In this document: piece by piece, positions 37,549 to 49,076 of the stretch
Position numbering within the stretch: position 1 is the first letter of the stretch
How the letters are laid out: every line of letters begins with the position of its first letter
NCBI GenBank assembly: GCA_003415625.1
Contig: PYIU01000004.1
Span: 2,666,001-2,730,000 of the forward strand
Direction of reading: 5' to 3'
Source: Aquanectria penicillioides
Lineage: Eukaryota > Ascomycota > Sordariomycetes > Hypocreales > Nectriaceae
DNA: 64,000 bases
Program-made: the position numbers and the translations under genes
The notes under the pieces: generated by a model
What the model saw: only the letters and a program-made list of their open reading frames with translations
Databases searched by the model: none
What the model was told of the DNA's origin: nothing

Positions 37549-40260
37549 TCATACAACGTCCCACTTTGCGATCCAGCCAACGTTTTCTCCGGCATTCCGC
37601 ACGATACAAAATCTTCCCTCCTTGCCGTCACGCTTCACATCATTGAGGACTTTCTCAAGTGCAATTGACCCAATGGCCACGCCCCGACCCTGGGTAAGAC
37701 AATAACAACCGGTAGTCACGAACCCAATAAGATCTTCAACATCGGGAACAAGAGGATGGCCACCAATATCAGTTTGGTTGGCGGGAGGGGCGGGGAAGGG
37801 TTTAGGTTTAGAAATGAGTTCTAGTGCAAGCTCTCGCTTGAGGAATTCTAGGTCCTTAGATCTCGAACCCCTCGAGGCTTTTCTCTTGGAGGAGGTGGCC
37901 GGAGGGACCCGCGAAAGCCATTGTGAGCGTAGGTCGTGCGGAAGGGAAGAAGACGGCAATGAAGAATCCGGTGGGATAGTTGCCGGTACTTCCGCCTCAG
38001 AAGATGGCGGTGGGATGCCGTGAGAGGATGGGAGGCGATATATACGGGCGCATGAAGTGACAACACCACGACCCAGGACAGATATTCTGATCGTGAGGAT
38101 GGCGTTTGATGGTATAGGAGTTGGTGGAGTAGGGGATGTGAGGAGGTTGTCGAAGAATTCTTTTGAGACTTGATTGAGGTTCCTGAGGGTTGCAGGACCC
38201 TGCTGTTTCGTCGATGCCGAATCCTCCTGGTCAATGTCCATAGCATCGGCCCCAGTCTCATTCACATCGTCCTCGGACTCAAGCCGCGACTGCTCAAGTC
38301 CGAATAAAAACTCAAAATCGTTTGCGAGACCATCTCCGATCTCGCCTTTTCTTCCCGCTCCAAGATCGAGGGACTTCCACTCTATCCGTTTACTTTTTGG
38401 ACGTCTCTCCCAGATTCGCTGTCGTTTCAACCTCTCATCAAGCTCCCATTGCGCTCCAGCTCCCGTGCCTAAGAAATCACCTGGGAACCATGGAAGCCCT
38501 CTTTCGAAAGCGACTTGCCTGGTCTGGTCCAGGCCCACAAACCTGGGGTTCCCCCCTGAGGTGAGAGGAACGTGAACGATGCTATACCAAATTGGAAGGA
38601 TGCATTTCCAAGGCGCAAGCAAGGTCCAGCTTCCTTGGGTTTGTGTCCCGGAGCCAGAACGCGAGGTTATTAGAGTAATAGGAATAGGAGGGTCAGACGA
38701 AATCGGTTTCAAAAGGGAACCTGGGGCTTTATCTGTTCTTCGCTTATTCACAGCCTTCTGGGACGGAAGACACGATGCTCTATGCCGGGCGTCTCGACTG
38801 AATAACTTAAACGGTTCGAGACTTTCTTCCGCTGGCCATGAAGCAATTTTTTCTAGCAGACTTATTTGTGCGTCCGGGCCATCGGATATCTCCAATCGGC
38901 TCGGGGGATATCGCAATCGCGGATCTTGGACAGAAAAGCCAAGAACAGCGCCAGCCGGCAGCGAAGCTGAGTTGGTCAGGCCAGAGAGCGACCGGAACAA
39001 TTCAGCGTGTCTGGACTTTGACTTTTCCTTTGCTGGGTAGGGGTTGAGAACAGCCAGTAGAGTTTCGGTTGAACCCGGGCCAGTGAGTTCAATGCTGCCA
39101 ATCTCGAAGCGGAGGTCTTCAATGTAGAGCCGGGGATTCTCCATTTTGGATAGTCGGAGTAGTTCGTTGAAGAGCTCCAGAAACGCTGAGGGGTGGATTC
39201 GGAAGAGAACTTGTCTCTGTGTCTTTTTAGGATCCTGTGCGGTGTCTTTGGTGGTTGACTCGGGGTTCCACTGAATGGTTCCTGGGCCGATATTCCGTAG
39301 TCCTTTGTCCGTTTGTCGACTCAGAAGGCCTGTCCAAGATCGCGATCCCAGTCTCCATTTCCGCCCCTTTTCGCTCCAGCATGATTGTTGAGACACGCCA
39401 ACCTTCTTCAGGACCCTTTCTATCCCAATTGGATTTCCGTACAAGCCAATGGTACTCATATAAGAGGTTTCCCATACGAGGGCACCCCTGTCGCCCTGGG
39501 CGCGATGGGTAGGTCGGTATAGTTTCTCGTTGGGTGTCAAGGGGACGGCGAACCGCCAAAGAGGATCCTTGGGAGCAGTCATTCTTGCTCGCTTCGCGTG
39601 CCATAAATGCGTCGGTAGCCACGTCTTGTTGAGCTGTCTTTTTCGGAACTTGGCGTTGGGCGCCGGAGGCTCATTGAGCTGGTTTCGTCGGATCTTGGGT
39701 CTCGGTGTTCGTCCTACCACGGCTAATTCCCTTGGATCTTTCATATCTGTTCCCTTCTCTTTTGCCTTTTCGTCTCTAGCCTTGCGCTTCCTCGCTGCCA
39801 ATATTCGCAACCGTTTTGCTGTCTCGGCCCGGATCCTACCCCTTGTTGTCCTGGGTTTCCTCTTCCTCGCCTCCACAATTGGTGTATTGTCTTCGGCCAT
39901 CTCTTTCCAAGCACGCGCCCTCAACCGGCGAGGGACTCGCTTGGGGTTGTGGCTCGCGGTGCGACGGCGCAATCCGCGGGGCACCTTCTGGAACGCGCGA
40001 CTGCTGCCCACGGCCTTGGAGGTGGCCATACTCTGCTCTAGAGATCTGATCTCAAACTCGTGAGCGGCCAGAAAGGCCTGGAGGTCCAGTTCGCCATCCT
40101 TCAGCGCAGACTCGGCGGGTTGTGCGGGAATGTTGCGGGCGATGTGGACTTTGGCGCGTTTTGGGGGGCCATCGTTACGGGCATTGGACGCAGCGGTGCC
40201 GTCTTTTCGCTTGCTGGCTCCTTTCCCGCCTGGGCCTGCAAATGCAGAGCCCGGAGCCAT
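37549..40260 (-). CDS. POP1: RNase P / RNase MRP protein subunit POP1
   Basis: A single uninterrupted frame of 903 aa. POP1 is the largest shared protein subunit of nuclear RNase P (tRNA 5' maturation) and RNase MRP (rRNA processing). The POP1 N-terminal domain is clear: FEIRSLEQSM near residue 70, RGLRRRTASHNPKRVPRRLR near 95-114, a Lys/Arg-rich helix, and KTWLPTHLWHAKRARM near 212-227 followed by QGDRGALVWETSYMSTIGL. The POPLD domain follows in the second half (LPIWYSIVHVPLTSGG, then RQVAFERGLPWFPGDF). The C-terminal barrel has FVTTGCYCLTQGRGVAIGSI. The absence of introns is unusual beside its neighbours but the frame is complete. Its 3' end is only 73 bp from the end of the HET relic. Confidence 0.97.
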   Translation of the reverse strand: MAPGSAFAGPGGKGASKRKDGTAASNARNDGPPKRAKVHIARNIPAQPAESALKDGELDLQAFLAAHEFEIRSLEQSMATSKAVGSSRAFQKVPRGLRRRTASHNPKRVPRRLRARAWKEMAEDNTPIVEARKRKPRTTRGRIRAETAKRLRILAARKRKARDEKAKEKGTDMKDPRELAVVGRTPRPKIRRNQLNEPPAPNAKFRKRQLNKTWLPTHLWHAKRARMTAPKDPLWRFAVPLTPNEKLYRPTHRAQGDRGALVWETSYMSTIGLYGNPIGIERVLKKVGVSQQSCWSEKGRKWRLGSRSWTGLLSRQTDKGLRNIGPGTIQWNPESTTKDTAQDPKKTQRQVLFRIHPSAFLELFNELLRLSKMENPRLYIEDLRFEIGSIELTGPGSTETLLAVLNPYPAKEKSKSRHAELFRSLSGLTNSASLPAGAVLGFSVQDPRLRYPPSRLEISDGPDAQISLLEKIASWPAEESLEPFKLFSRDARHRASCLPSQKAVNKRRTDKAPGSLLKPISSDPPIPITLITSRSGSGTQTQGSWTLLAPWKCILPIWYSIVHVPLTSGGNPRFVGLDQTRQVAFERGLPWFPGDFLGTGAGAQWELDERLKRQRIWERRPKSKRIEWKSLDLGAGRKGEIGDGLANDFEFLFGLEQSRLESEDDVNETGADAMDIDQEDSASTKQQGPATLRNLNQVSKEFFDNLLTSPTPPTPIPSNAILTIRISVLGRGVVTSCARIYRLPSSHGIPPPSSEAEVPATIPPDSSLPSSSLPHDLRSQWLSRVPPATSSKRKASRGSRSKDLEFLKRELALELISKPKPFPAPPANQTDIGGHPLVPDVEDLIGFVTTGCYCLTQGRGVAIGSIALEKVLNDVKRDGKEGRFCIVRNAGENVGWIAKWDVV

Positions 40261-41161
40261 TGCGATATTGAGGACCGAGGGTGCGCGATAGTCGTGGTGT
40301 TGAAGCGACGTGACGAAAAGGAGTTAAACGTTGTGAGAGTGTGACAAAATCTCAAAATACCTAAAGCTTTATCGATAAGGGGTTGGCGGCGGGTGGTTCA
40401 ATGTGGAGCTTCCTAGGACGCTAAAGTTACACGATGCAATACGTAGCACTCATGACAACCCCCTGCGAGGAGGGGCATGTGATCATGGCCTCTATAAATG
40501 CCCCGCGTTACTTGCAAAGGTGATGCGGAGGACCTGCAACAAGACATGAGAAGTACCCTGGAGATCTGTCAAGACGCGGGTATGACCGCACTAGAGCTAA
40601 GATGATATTACTTCCTGCGAACGGGGGTGATGAATACATGAATGGAAATGAGAATGAAGTTGAGTATTGGGGTGGGCAAATATAGGAGAAAAGAGACAAG
40701 ATAAGGTGGAGATAATGATGGAGGGTATCAAAGCAGTTTAATCGTAAGGTGCAGCGGAATAAGGAAGAGACCAACGAGGATGAAGTTGAGACTCAGCACA
40801 GGAAAGATGCTGTGAAGATTCAGTATCAAGTCTTACAGTGGGTATGAACAAAGACGCTGTGAGCGAAGACAATGGACAGATACATAGGTAGGCAACAAGA
40901 GAGAAGAGAAAAGAAAAGTCTATCCCATTCGGTTACAAAATTCCAATCCAGACCAACAGCCGACTCCGCAACCTGCCAAGAAATCCCGCTCCCATCCCAT
41001 CTAGTGTATCCCTTAACTCCCCCCGTCAGCGAGACGGGCGTAAGCAAAATCTTACTTCCTTGTGAAAGCACAACTAACTTGAAGAAGAATAAAAAAAAAA
41101 AAAAAAAGACCCTAAAACCCCTATGTTCCTCTAATTTTAACCTGTATCATCCCTCGTTTAT
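40261..41161. other. POP1 upstream / small-gene downstream region
   Basis: About 900 bp without a supportable gene. It should hold the POP1 promoter on the left and the 3' UTR of the small cysteine-rich gene on the right. A 17-bp A run lies at 41091-41107. Confidence 0.45.
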
Positions 41162-41525
41162 TCATGCCGTGGCGCAAAAGTGCTGACGCACCGCGATCGT
41201 TAGCCGACCGGGTGGCAAGCATTTCGAGCACAGCCTATGGTTCCTGCATACAAAAACTCACTTTCCGTTAGCAAAAGCTCAGCAATGCGCGTTGGAAGGA
41301 ACTCTTGTGAAGCTCAGCACGTACCAGAACTCTGGAGGGTCGACAACGTTTGGATTGCATGGCTTTTGGTTCTTCTCGTACTCGCGACACCACTTTCGGA
41401 CCAGCCAGGCGTGGTGCTTGCACCGGAACTCAACCTGTCGACACGCGTTTCGTTAGACTCGCAGCGCAAGGGGGACAACGGAAACTTTTGACAAGGAACA
41501 TGCGTACATAGAAGTAATCGCACAT
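41162..41525 (-). CDS. Small Cys/His-rich protein, three exons, unknown function
   Basis: I assemble three exons, 41525-41508, 41434-41325 and 41243-41162, into a 69-aa protein. Both introns (73 and 81 bp) are GT-AG and all joins keep phase; the second has a clear CTAAC branch. The protein starts MCDYFYVEFRCKHHAW and continues with VRKWCREYEKNQKPC and, after the second junction, LCSKCLPP, with a last Cys near the end. The spacing of Cys and His suggests a small zinc-binding or disulfide-bonded fold. It resembles short cysteine-rich proteins of filamentous fungi whose first residues read MCDY or similar, but I know no function. There is no signal peptide. If the second intron is retained, a different short C-terminus results. 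It is too short and split to show as a long frame. Confidence 0.55.
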
Positions 41526-44091
41526 GGCAGCATGTGCCAAATGACAAAACAAGAAAAAATCACCAGTTGTCAAATTATAATAGTGAAGGAGGAGGAAAGT
41601 ACGCGACGATCCATGATGTGGGTTCAGCATTGCGGCCCGGGATCACCAGCATTTAACGCTAGGGACGGATCGCCCTCCTTCGTGACTGTTTGCCCCCCCC
41701 CCCCGTGTCGACTCTCCCTGGCCAAAAATTGGTGCAGGGAGGGTAGCGAGGACGCGGTGAAGAGGGTGTGTGGACGTTCAGGCTGAAGTGCGCGCATTGG
41801 AATGTCACTGGCGCATCACACCTTTGCCTCATATTGCTTCTTCCAACGACGCCATCAAGATAGGATGATGTAACGCTGGCCTACGGGAATGCGGGACTGT
41901 GGGTATCGGTGGATGAGAGCGGACACCGACCGACCTGTCTTGGGAAAAAAAAAACGCGGAGAGATGGGCCTCCCGTTTGTTGTGGCTTTTGCGGCATCTG
42001 CTGTAAGACTTAGTGTTGAGCGGCCAATGAGACAACTATCAGTCTTTGGCGTGGGATAGTGCATCGTAATGGCCGATGAGATTTGCGTTGTGGAAGTGGC
42101 GGGCATCTCTGTCATGATCGATGGGTGACAAGTGATAGAACATGACAAGTCGAGAGGCCTGTCGGGGAGGCCTGAGATGGTCGAATCCTGGGCCGGTAGA
42201 ACATGTCTCTCCTTTCTGCATGCAACATCAACGCTTTGTGCCGCCAGGCCAGGTTGCTCTTCCATCGGTGATCGGTGACACCAAAGGCGCAACGCAACGG
42301 AGAAGTGTCTTGCTTTGAGACTCAGTAATGTAACCCAGTACGATTATTATTCTGGTGAGGAGAGAAGATTGTGCTACATTGTCTTCTCTCATCACCCTTC
42401 TCGATGATCTGGGACTCAAATGTTTGCTTCTTGGCATCTACTTGTGGCCCGATAACAGGACCTGGTTGTTGGTTTTTATTTTATTTTAATTTTGAATTAT
42501 TTTGGAAAGCAGCTGCTGACCTTTCGAAGATGCGACTAACCAGCGCAAACATGCTCCTACGTGGAAATGGTGACATCCAACCATCCCGCACGACTAGCAA
42601 CCACGTCTACGCTAGCACTGTGTGTGGTTTGTGGCCAGGGACAACTAAACAAGACAAGCATCGACCTCGATCCAATCGAAGAAAGGTGGCTGCCAAGGGC
42701 ACGGCAGATGGGTTTGTTTGCCCTAGGATGCAACGCGCCTCCTTGTGCCGAGGGGGATGGGAAAACAAGTTACTAATATTGAAACTCGATGGCTTCTTGG
42801 AGAGAAGACCAGCGGCACTTCTAGTTGGATGGTCTCCTCGCACCTGTCCACGTGGCGTTGCCATGTTCCATGTTCCGTCCATGTCCTTGGAGGGACTACC
42901 TGTGTCGAAATTGAGGGGAGACGGGATGAGGGTTCTAGACTCGATTCTATTCTTCCCTGCCTCATTTCACCTATTGATCGACCCAATACCCTCAACTAAG
43001 TTGAGACAGATCTCGCATGGACTTGCAAGATTTGGCCCACCATCGGTCTGGGGTCCCCATTCTTGAAGAGCTGACTTTCCCCAGACCCCAGCGTCAACTG
43101 GAGATTTGGTGGGTGACACTGCGTGCTGGTGCATTGACGACTGGAGCTTCGGGGTGGTAGGTGGGTCGTGGGGTCGGATCTGGGGATGATCCGGCGCCGC
43201 CAGAACGGCCAGCTCCTGGGAACGGCCCCACTGACGTCCTGGCCGTCCCGCTGCTACAGGGGACGCTCAACCGCTGGAGCATGGGCCTATACAGGGGCAG
43301 CAGAGCCCCAACGGGTCGGTCGTGCGCTCGTGCGATGTGCGATGAGACGCGTGAAAGCGATGATGCTCTAACAACGTCGATGGTGGTGCTCAAGGTTCAT
43401 GTGAATGCTCATGAGCTAGCTGTGAGGCCGCTTCTAAACATTTGTCGATACTCGGTGCCGGACTCTTTGTGCTTCACCATACGTCTCGGCGTCTGAATGA
43501 ACCGCCCTCGGGCCTTTTTCTTCTCTCACCGAAAATCCAATTTGCTCACCACTCCATGCACATACTCCATACACCACCACATCACCTGCAGCCCTGCCCA
43601 CTTCGCCGCCCCAGCGCATCCATCTCCTATCAGCATCACTAAACTGCAGTCGCCCAAGCTGCTCGTTGCCCCTCCGGCCTTCACGGAGCGATAGGAAGCC
43701 GTAGCTTTCGGGGTGCCGCCGGTGCCCTCCATTAGGACTGGCGCCGCTGGCCGGGCCCAAACCGGCACAACAGCATGTCCTCATTGAGTAAGCTATCCCC
43801 ACTGTCTTCCGCCATCTATGACGCGAGTCATTTCCAAGCTCCCCATCCTCAGCTGCCGATATCTGTCACTATCTTCAGTCTTGATTTCCTCATCGTGCAG
43901 GACCTCGCCCTCGCCCTCGCCAAGAGACAGGATCGCCACGCCATGCTGGCGTCTCCGGTTGCGGGTGGAGCGTTGACAAGGATTCTCGGGTCTCAAGTGA
44001 GCTCGACTTCGGCTGTTGGATAAAGACACAATAGCCCGAGGCATCCGGCGATTCCTTGTTTTTGCAAGAGACAACATTACAGCTGGCTGAC
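41526..44091. other. Divergent upstream region, small Cys-rich gene / NT-C2 gene
   Basis: About 2.6 kb between two divergent starts, with no credible coding gene. A plus-strand frame at 43775-44023 just before the NT-C2 start is probably 5' UTR. C runs occur near 41694. The promoters of both genes should lie here. Confidence 0.4.
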
Positions 44092-45612
44092 ATGGAATTT
44101 TTGAAACCACAAGTTAGCAAGGCTCGAAAGGTGAGCTCCAAGTCCTTGCATCATCAATATGTCATTTGCTAACATGGCCTCACAAGCCTAAATTCGAGCT
44201 TCATCTCAAGGTATGCTGGAACCTGCACACGGGCTTTGCCAATCTCTGCACAGAATTCATCTTCGCCTTGCATTATCACAGCATGAGACGTCTCATCTGA
44301 CCCTCTTTAGATCTACGACCTCAACAATGTTCCCCTGGTAAACGGGAGCTCCTATGTAAAATGGCACCTCACTGGCTCAATGCACGCGGAGCATCGCGGC
44401 CGCACCGCCAAATGCCCCATTGCCAACCACCGCGTCGACTATAGCTTTGTCACGCTCCTGCCATCCATCCGCATCTCCATTGACCGGAACAACAACCTGG
44501 CAGAATGCCCCTTTGAGCTTGAGATTGTTCAGGAGTTTGGCGTAACTGAGAAGATGACACTCGGTTATGTCCGCCTCAACCTGAGCGAGTACGTCGAGGA
44601 GAGCGAGGCGTTCACCAAGGATGTGACCTCCCCGGGACGCAAGAGGAGCAACAGTAATACTGTTGGCGTGAGCCCCACGGCTGGTGGCTCCCGGGCCAGT
44701 CGTGACTCGGATATCGTTGAGGATGGCATTGTTCGCAGATATCTCATGCAGGACAGTAAAGTTAACAGTACGCTCAAGATTGGCATCCTCATGGTCCAAG
44801 TCGATGGCGAACGAAGTTACATCGCCCCGGCCTTGAAAACCGCTCCCGTCTTTGGCGGCATTGGCGGCATCATGGGCGAGACAGTTGAAGATGACGCCGG
44901 ACGTAAGTTATCATGATTCTCTTCTTATTGTTTCCCTTTCCCGGAACTACACTTTCTAATAGCCCTGGGCTAATATCCTTTAGCCGTGCCAAGCATATCT
45001 AAACCTAGAGATGCTGCCGAACTTCAGGACCTCTATCGCCGCACTCTCGCTGCGTCATGGTCTCGCCAGCCCCATGAGCCCCCGGCAGACGAATGCATCG
45101 AGGACATCTTTAGCGGCGGCAACGGTTGGAAAACCAAGATCGAGGCGCCTTCCCCGGACACCGACGATGAAGACGACGATATGGACGACTTCGACTCCCG
45201 TGACGGAACCCTGCGGCCGCGTGATGCCCGTCGCATCGGCTTCCTTCACCACAACGCGAGCAGCCAGAGCAGCCACCTGCAACCCAACCAGGCTCTGCAC
45301 CCGCAGCCGCCCTCGCTGACCCGCGGCCATCGTCGCACGCCTAGCAACTCTAGCGACAAGAGCGTCTCGACCGTCACCGTCACGCCCCACGGCCATTCGC
45401 ACCACCCCCACCCGATCCGGAAGAACGTCCGCATCCACGAGCTGGATCACTCCCGCAGCATGGCCAGCTTGACGTCCTCCATGACCATGGACAGCGACAC
45501 TATCCGTGAAGCCGGATTGCTGAAGCGCTCGCGCGAGGTTCCCGAGTTTGACATTCGCAATGACCTTGTGGCATGGAAGTTGCCCGGGAGCGTTGTTGGG
45601 CTAGACGCATAG
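44092..45612 (+). CDS. NT-C2 domain protein (EEIG1/EHBP1-type N-terminal C2)
   Basis: Four exons, 44092-44130, 44187-44210, 44311-44902 and 44984-45612, give 427 aa in phase; the second exon is only 24 bp. (Exon 1 ends AGG-CTCGAAAG before GTGAGC.) Residues about 14-190 form the NT-C2 domain: KPKFELHLKIYDLNNVPLV, VKWHL, AEHRGRT, then RISIDRNNNL, FELEIVQEF and VRLNLSEYVEE, ending RYLMQDSKVNSTLKIGI. This is a C2-like fold found in proteins that link membranes to the cytoskeleton or endocytic machinery. The fungal members are poorly characterised, so the role is open. A Ser/Thr/His-rich tail follows the conserved ELQDLYRRTLAASW helix. It converges on SSZ1 with 311 bp between stops. Confidence 0.9.
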
Positions 45613-45923
45613 ATGACGACGAGAGACGGGGGTTTGGCGCTTTGTATTGGGTGTAGCAGGCATAGTTTCGCGGAGCGTCAACATGATGGAGAGGCGGATT
45701 CGCCTCCATAATGACTTAATATTGCAATTGTATCATTCAATTCATCCCGGGCGTTCCTAGATTTTTGGGAACTCCCTTCTAATTGTACCCTCTAGACTTC
45801 TACTCAAAGACCCATGACTTTTCAGACGTCCATCCATCTATATAAACGACGCAAAAGCCGACCTTTTTTTTCTCCTTGCCTTTCAGACCCAAGCAAACCC
45901 TCATGCCTCGTTCATTGCATCAT
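45613..45923. terminator. Shared 3' region, NT-C2 gene / SSZ1
   Basis: A 311 bp convergent interval that must contain both 3' ends. The plus strand is T-rich near 45865. No gene seen and no precise polyadenylation site assigned. Confidence 0.35.
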
Positions 45924-47848
45924 TTACTGACCCTTCAGGTTTCCTCGCACGCCACCCTTGCCGCCAACTTCTCGGGCGGTGATGGTGACGCTGAGGTCAG
46001 CCAGAACATTAATCGTCACCTCGACCTTGCCACCGGCCTTGACACCCTTGATGGCAGCCTCGGCGAGTGGGCTGCCAATTTTCCAGATCTTCTCGCGAGT
46101 CTCCTCATCCTCCTCGTCAGAGTCATCAAAGTCAGAGTCGTCCTCGTCGTCATCCTCAACGGTAGCGGTCTTGGGCTTGGGCTCAGGCTTGGTCACCTTG
46201 ATGTGGGTGCCACCCTCAATGACCTTGATGAGGACATCGCCACCCTCCTTGGGGGCAGGGATCTGAATAGTGCGGCGAGCGGGAACGGCAGTCTCGGCGT
46301 GCATGACGGGGGTGAAAGCATCCTGGCCATCAGCACCAACGGTAACGACACCAATCGCGTTGGAGATGTGCTTAACAGTGGTGACGGCGGGGTGGGTAGA
46401 CTGCTCGATGTCGGTGTTCTCGTACTCCTGGATCAGGGAAGCCTGGAGAGCGGCACCGCGGGCCTGGAGCTCGGAGGGGTTGATAGCAACGGTGCTGGTG
46501 GCAGGGGCGAGGATGGTGGTGGACTCGGGGAAGATGTTGCGCAGGTTGTTAGCAACGCGGGGAGTGTGAGAAGTACCACCGCACATGATGACCTCGTCAA
46601 TGTCGAGGACATCAAGACCGGCCTTCTTGACGACGCCCTCGATCAGGCGGTTGAAGCCGTCAAAGACCTTGCGGCCAACCATCTCGTATCGGAGTCGGTT
46701 GATGGTGAGGGAGAAGTCGAAGCCGTCAGCCAGGCTCTCAACGCTGAACTGAGCGTTGCTGCCCAGGCTGAGAGTCCTCTTGGCAGACTCGGACTCGAGG
46801 CGGAGCTTGGCAAGACTGCGGGCGTTCTTGCGGGGGTCGACACTGTGCTTCTTCTCAAACTCCTTGGCAAAGTAGTCCATGAGGGCCTGGTCCAGGTGAA
46901 CACCAGCGTACTCGTAGTCGTGAGCAGTGGCAAGGACGGTGTACATGCCGCCTCGGGAGGCAACAACGGCGACATCAGAGCGGGTGCCACCAAGGTCGGC
47001 GACAACAATAACCTTGTCCTCGATGATGGCCTCGGGGCGAGCATCGTAGGCAAGGACAGCAGCCACGGGGTCGGAGATGAGCTGGAGAATCTCAAGGTCG
47101 GCATCCTTGGCAGCCTTGATCAGGGCCTCCTTCTGCTTCTCGGAGAAGTTGGTGGGGATGGTGACGACAGCAGAGGTGACCTTCTTGCCCAGGTAGTCGG
47201 AGGCGGAGCCGACGAGACGGCGCAGGTATCGGGTAGCGGCCTCGCTCACGGAAACGGAGGAGGCGTCATCCTCGGGGTCCTTGTCCTTGACGGAGAAGGT
47301 AACAGTGCCGCTGTTGTCCTGGGGGTGGGCAGAGGCGTGGGTGTGAGTAGGGTCGATGGACTTGAAACTGCGCGCCCTCAATTAGCTTCAATATGGGTTT
47401 TTGGAGGGCTTGTGTATCTAGATATAGCATACTCTTGGCCAAGGAAGTCGCGGAAGTTGGCGATAGTGTTGGTAGGGTTGCGGACAAGGAAACCCTTGGC
47501 CTGGCCGCCGTAGTACTCGTCGCCATCGACGTAGGAGAGAACAGTAGGAATCTGACGGTCTAGTGGGAGGAGAAGTTAGTTTTATGGTGTTTTTTTTTGT
47601 TGGGTGAGATTTTGCGATGTGGTTGCCCGCGCAAAACGCACAACAGCAGAGCTGTAGAGATTGAGGCAAGGAAATCTGGCAAAAAAAAAAAAGAGAGAAA
47701 GCCAAGACTAACCGCCGTCCTCGTTGGCAATGACCTCAGCCTTGTCGTCGACGGTGTAGGCAACGGAGCTGTTGGTGTTGCCAAAGGTGATACCAATGGC
47801 AACTCGGTTGCCGGGCTCAGGGCCCGAGGCGCCGGCGTTGTCACTCAT
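45924..47848 (-). CDS. SSZ1: Hsp70-like protein Ssz1 (ribosome-associated complex)
   Basis: Three exons, 47848-47713, 47559-47433 and 47367-45924, with GT-AG introns of 153 and 65 bp, give 568 aa in phase. Ssz1 pairs with the J-protein zuotin to form the ribosome-associated complex, which assists folding of nascent chains on cytosolic ribosomes. The N-terminal ATPase-like domain reads GITFGNTNSSVAY instead of the canonical Hsp70 GIDLGTTxS, as is known for Ssz1. VADLGGTRSDVAVV and CGGTSHTPRV mark the later nucleotide-site loops. The FKSIDPTHTHASAHP segment just after the second intron is typical of Ssz1. An acidic stretch at about residues 495-515 lies in the reduced C-terminal domain. The first intron is the longest in the window. 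It is divergent from RRP40. Confidence 0.95.
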
Positions 47849-48278
47849 GGGTCCGGATTGAAACTGGATGTACGAAATTCGGAGGAGGGCGGGTGCAACG
47901 GCGGGAGCCCTGTTGTCTTGAAGCGGACGAGGAGAGAGAAGACGAGGAGAAGAAGAAGAGGGAACAGAAGATCGGAGGGGAAGAATTGGTGGAGGAGTAT
48001 GGGCAGTAGTAGTGGCAGTAGTGGGGTTGTTTTTTCCTTCGCTGGGCCAAAAATTTGGGAAAAACGGGTAATCGCTAATCGCCCACATTTTTTTGGGGCT
48101 GGATAAGGTACGTACCCGCCGAACCTGTGCCCCACCATCTGGCCAATCGATTTTCTACATACAAGGCTGACGGCAACTCTCAGGTCAAGCAAGGGTCGAA
48201 GAGGCTGTCGCAGGCGCATTTTCAAGACTCTACAGGTATCGCGACTCACGCAGCCAACGATCCACACAGCCGCCCACC
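47849..48278. promoter_or_regulatory. Bidirectional promoter region SSZ1 / RRP40
   Basis: Only 430 bp separate the start codons of the divergent SSZ1 and RRP40 genes, so both core promoters and both 5' UTRs must share this interval. It has purine- and pyrimidine-rich segments (about 47935-47985). I do not assign particular transcription factor sites. One gene serves nascent-chain folding and the other rRNA processing, so joint growth-linked control is plausible but inferred. Confidence 0.6.
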
Positions 48279-49076
48279 ATGGCATCAGACGCAGTGTTCG
48301 TCCTCCCAGGCGACCAGATCGACCCTTCGCTCATTCCCTCCCACCCCAAGAAAGCTCTCCGCCTCGGCCCAGGCCTCCGCCATGTCCCTCCCAACGACCT
48401 GGTTCCCACGCTCGCGGGCCAGCTCGTCACCGACCGACACAAGAATGCCATCCGCGTCGAGAACGCCGGAGGACGGGTAAGGATTCCTCGTCTACAATTG
48501 ATATACGCTCGATTGGCCAGCTGACAGCGACAACAGTACCAACCCAGAGCCGGTGAACTCGTCATCGGAACTGTCCACCACTCCGCTGCCGAAGTCTACT
48601 ACGTTACGCTCTCCGACTACACTACACCCGCCCTCCTCCCCCAGCTCTCCTTCGAGGGCGCCACCAAGAAGACCCGTCCTGTCCTTGCCCCGGGCGCTCT
48701 GGTCTACGCTCGCGTCACGCTCGCCAACAAACACATGGACTCGGAGCTTGAGTGCGTCTCCTCCTCGACCGGCAAGTCCGAGGGGCTCGGCCCTCTCCCC
48801 GGCGGCATGCTCTTTTCCATCTCGCTCGGCATGGCTCGCCGGCTGATGATGCCCAAGAGCGTCGTCGAGGGCAAGGTAGTAGTGCTGGAGGAGCTCGGCA
48901 ACGCTGGCTTGCAGTTTGAGACAGCTACGGGGAGGAACGGCAAGTTCTGGGTGGATAGCGAGAGTGTCAAGGCCATCATTGCTGTGGGACGTGCGGTACA
49001 AGAGACGGATGAGAAGAGGCTAGAAGTGGATGACCAGAAGAAGCTGGTAAGGAAGCTGATCAAGGAACTGAGTTAA
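48279..49076 (+). CDS. RRP40: Exosome complex component RRP40
   Basis: Two exons, 48279-48476 and 48537-49076, around a 60 bp GT-AG intron, give 245 aa. RRP40 is one of the three S1/KH cap subunits of the RNA exosome, which trims and degrades RNA 3' to 5' in nucleus and cytoplasm. The N-terminal domain begins with VLPGDQID. The S1 domain follows across the exon junction (AGELVIGTVHHSAAEVYYV). The KH domain has the family GxNG loop as GRNGKFWVDS near residue 195. The C-terminus is a short charged helix. Length matches fungal RRP40. Its 3' end faces the C2H2 gene 674 bp away. Confidence 0.95.

Noticed and set aside
45876..47513. 545-codon plus-strand open frame
   Set aside because: It is the antisense shadow of SSZ1. 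Its translation is Gly/Leu/Val-rich without any domain, while the minus strand is a clear Hsp70-like protein.
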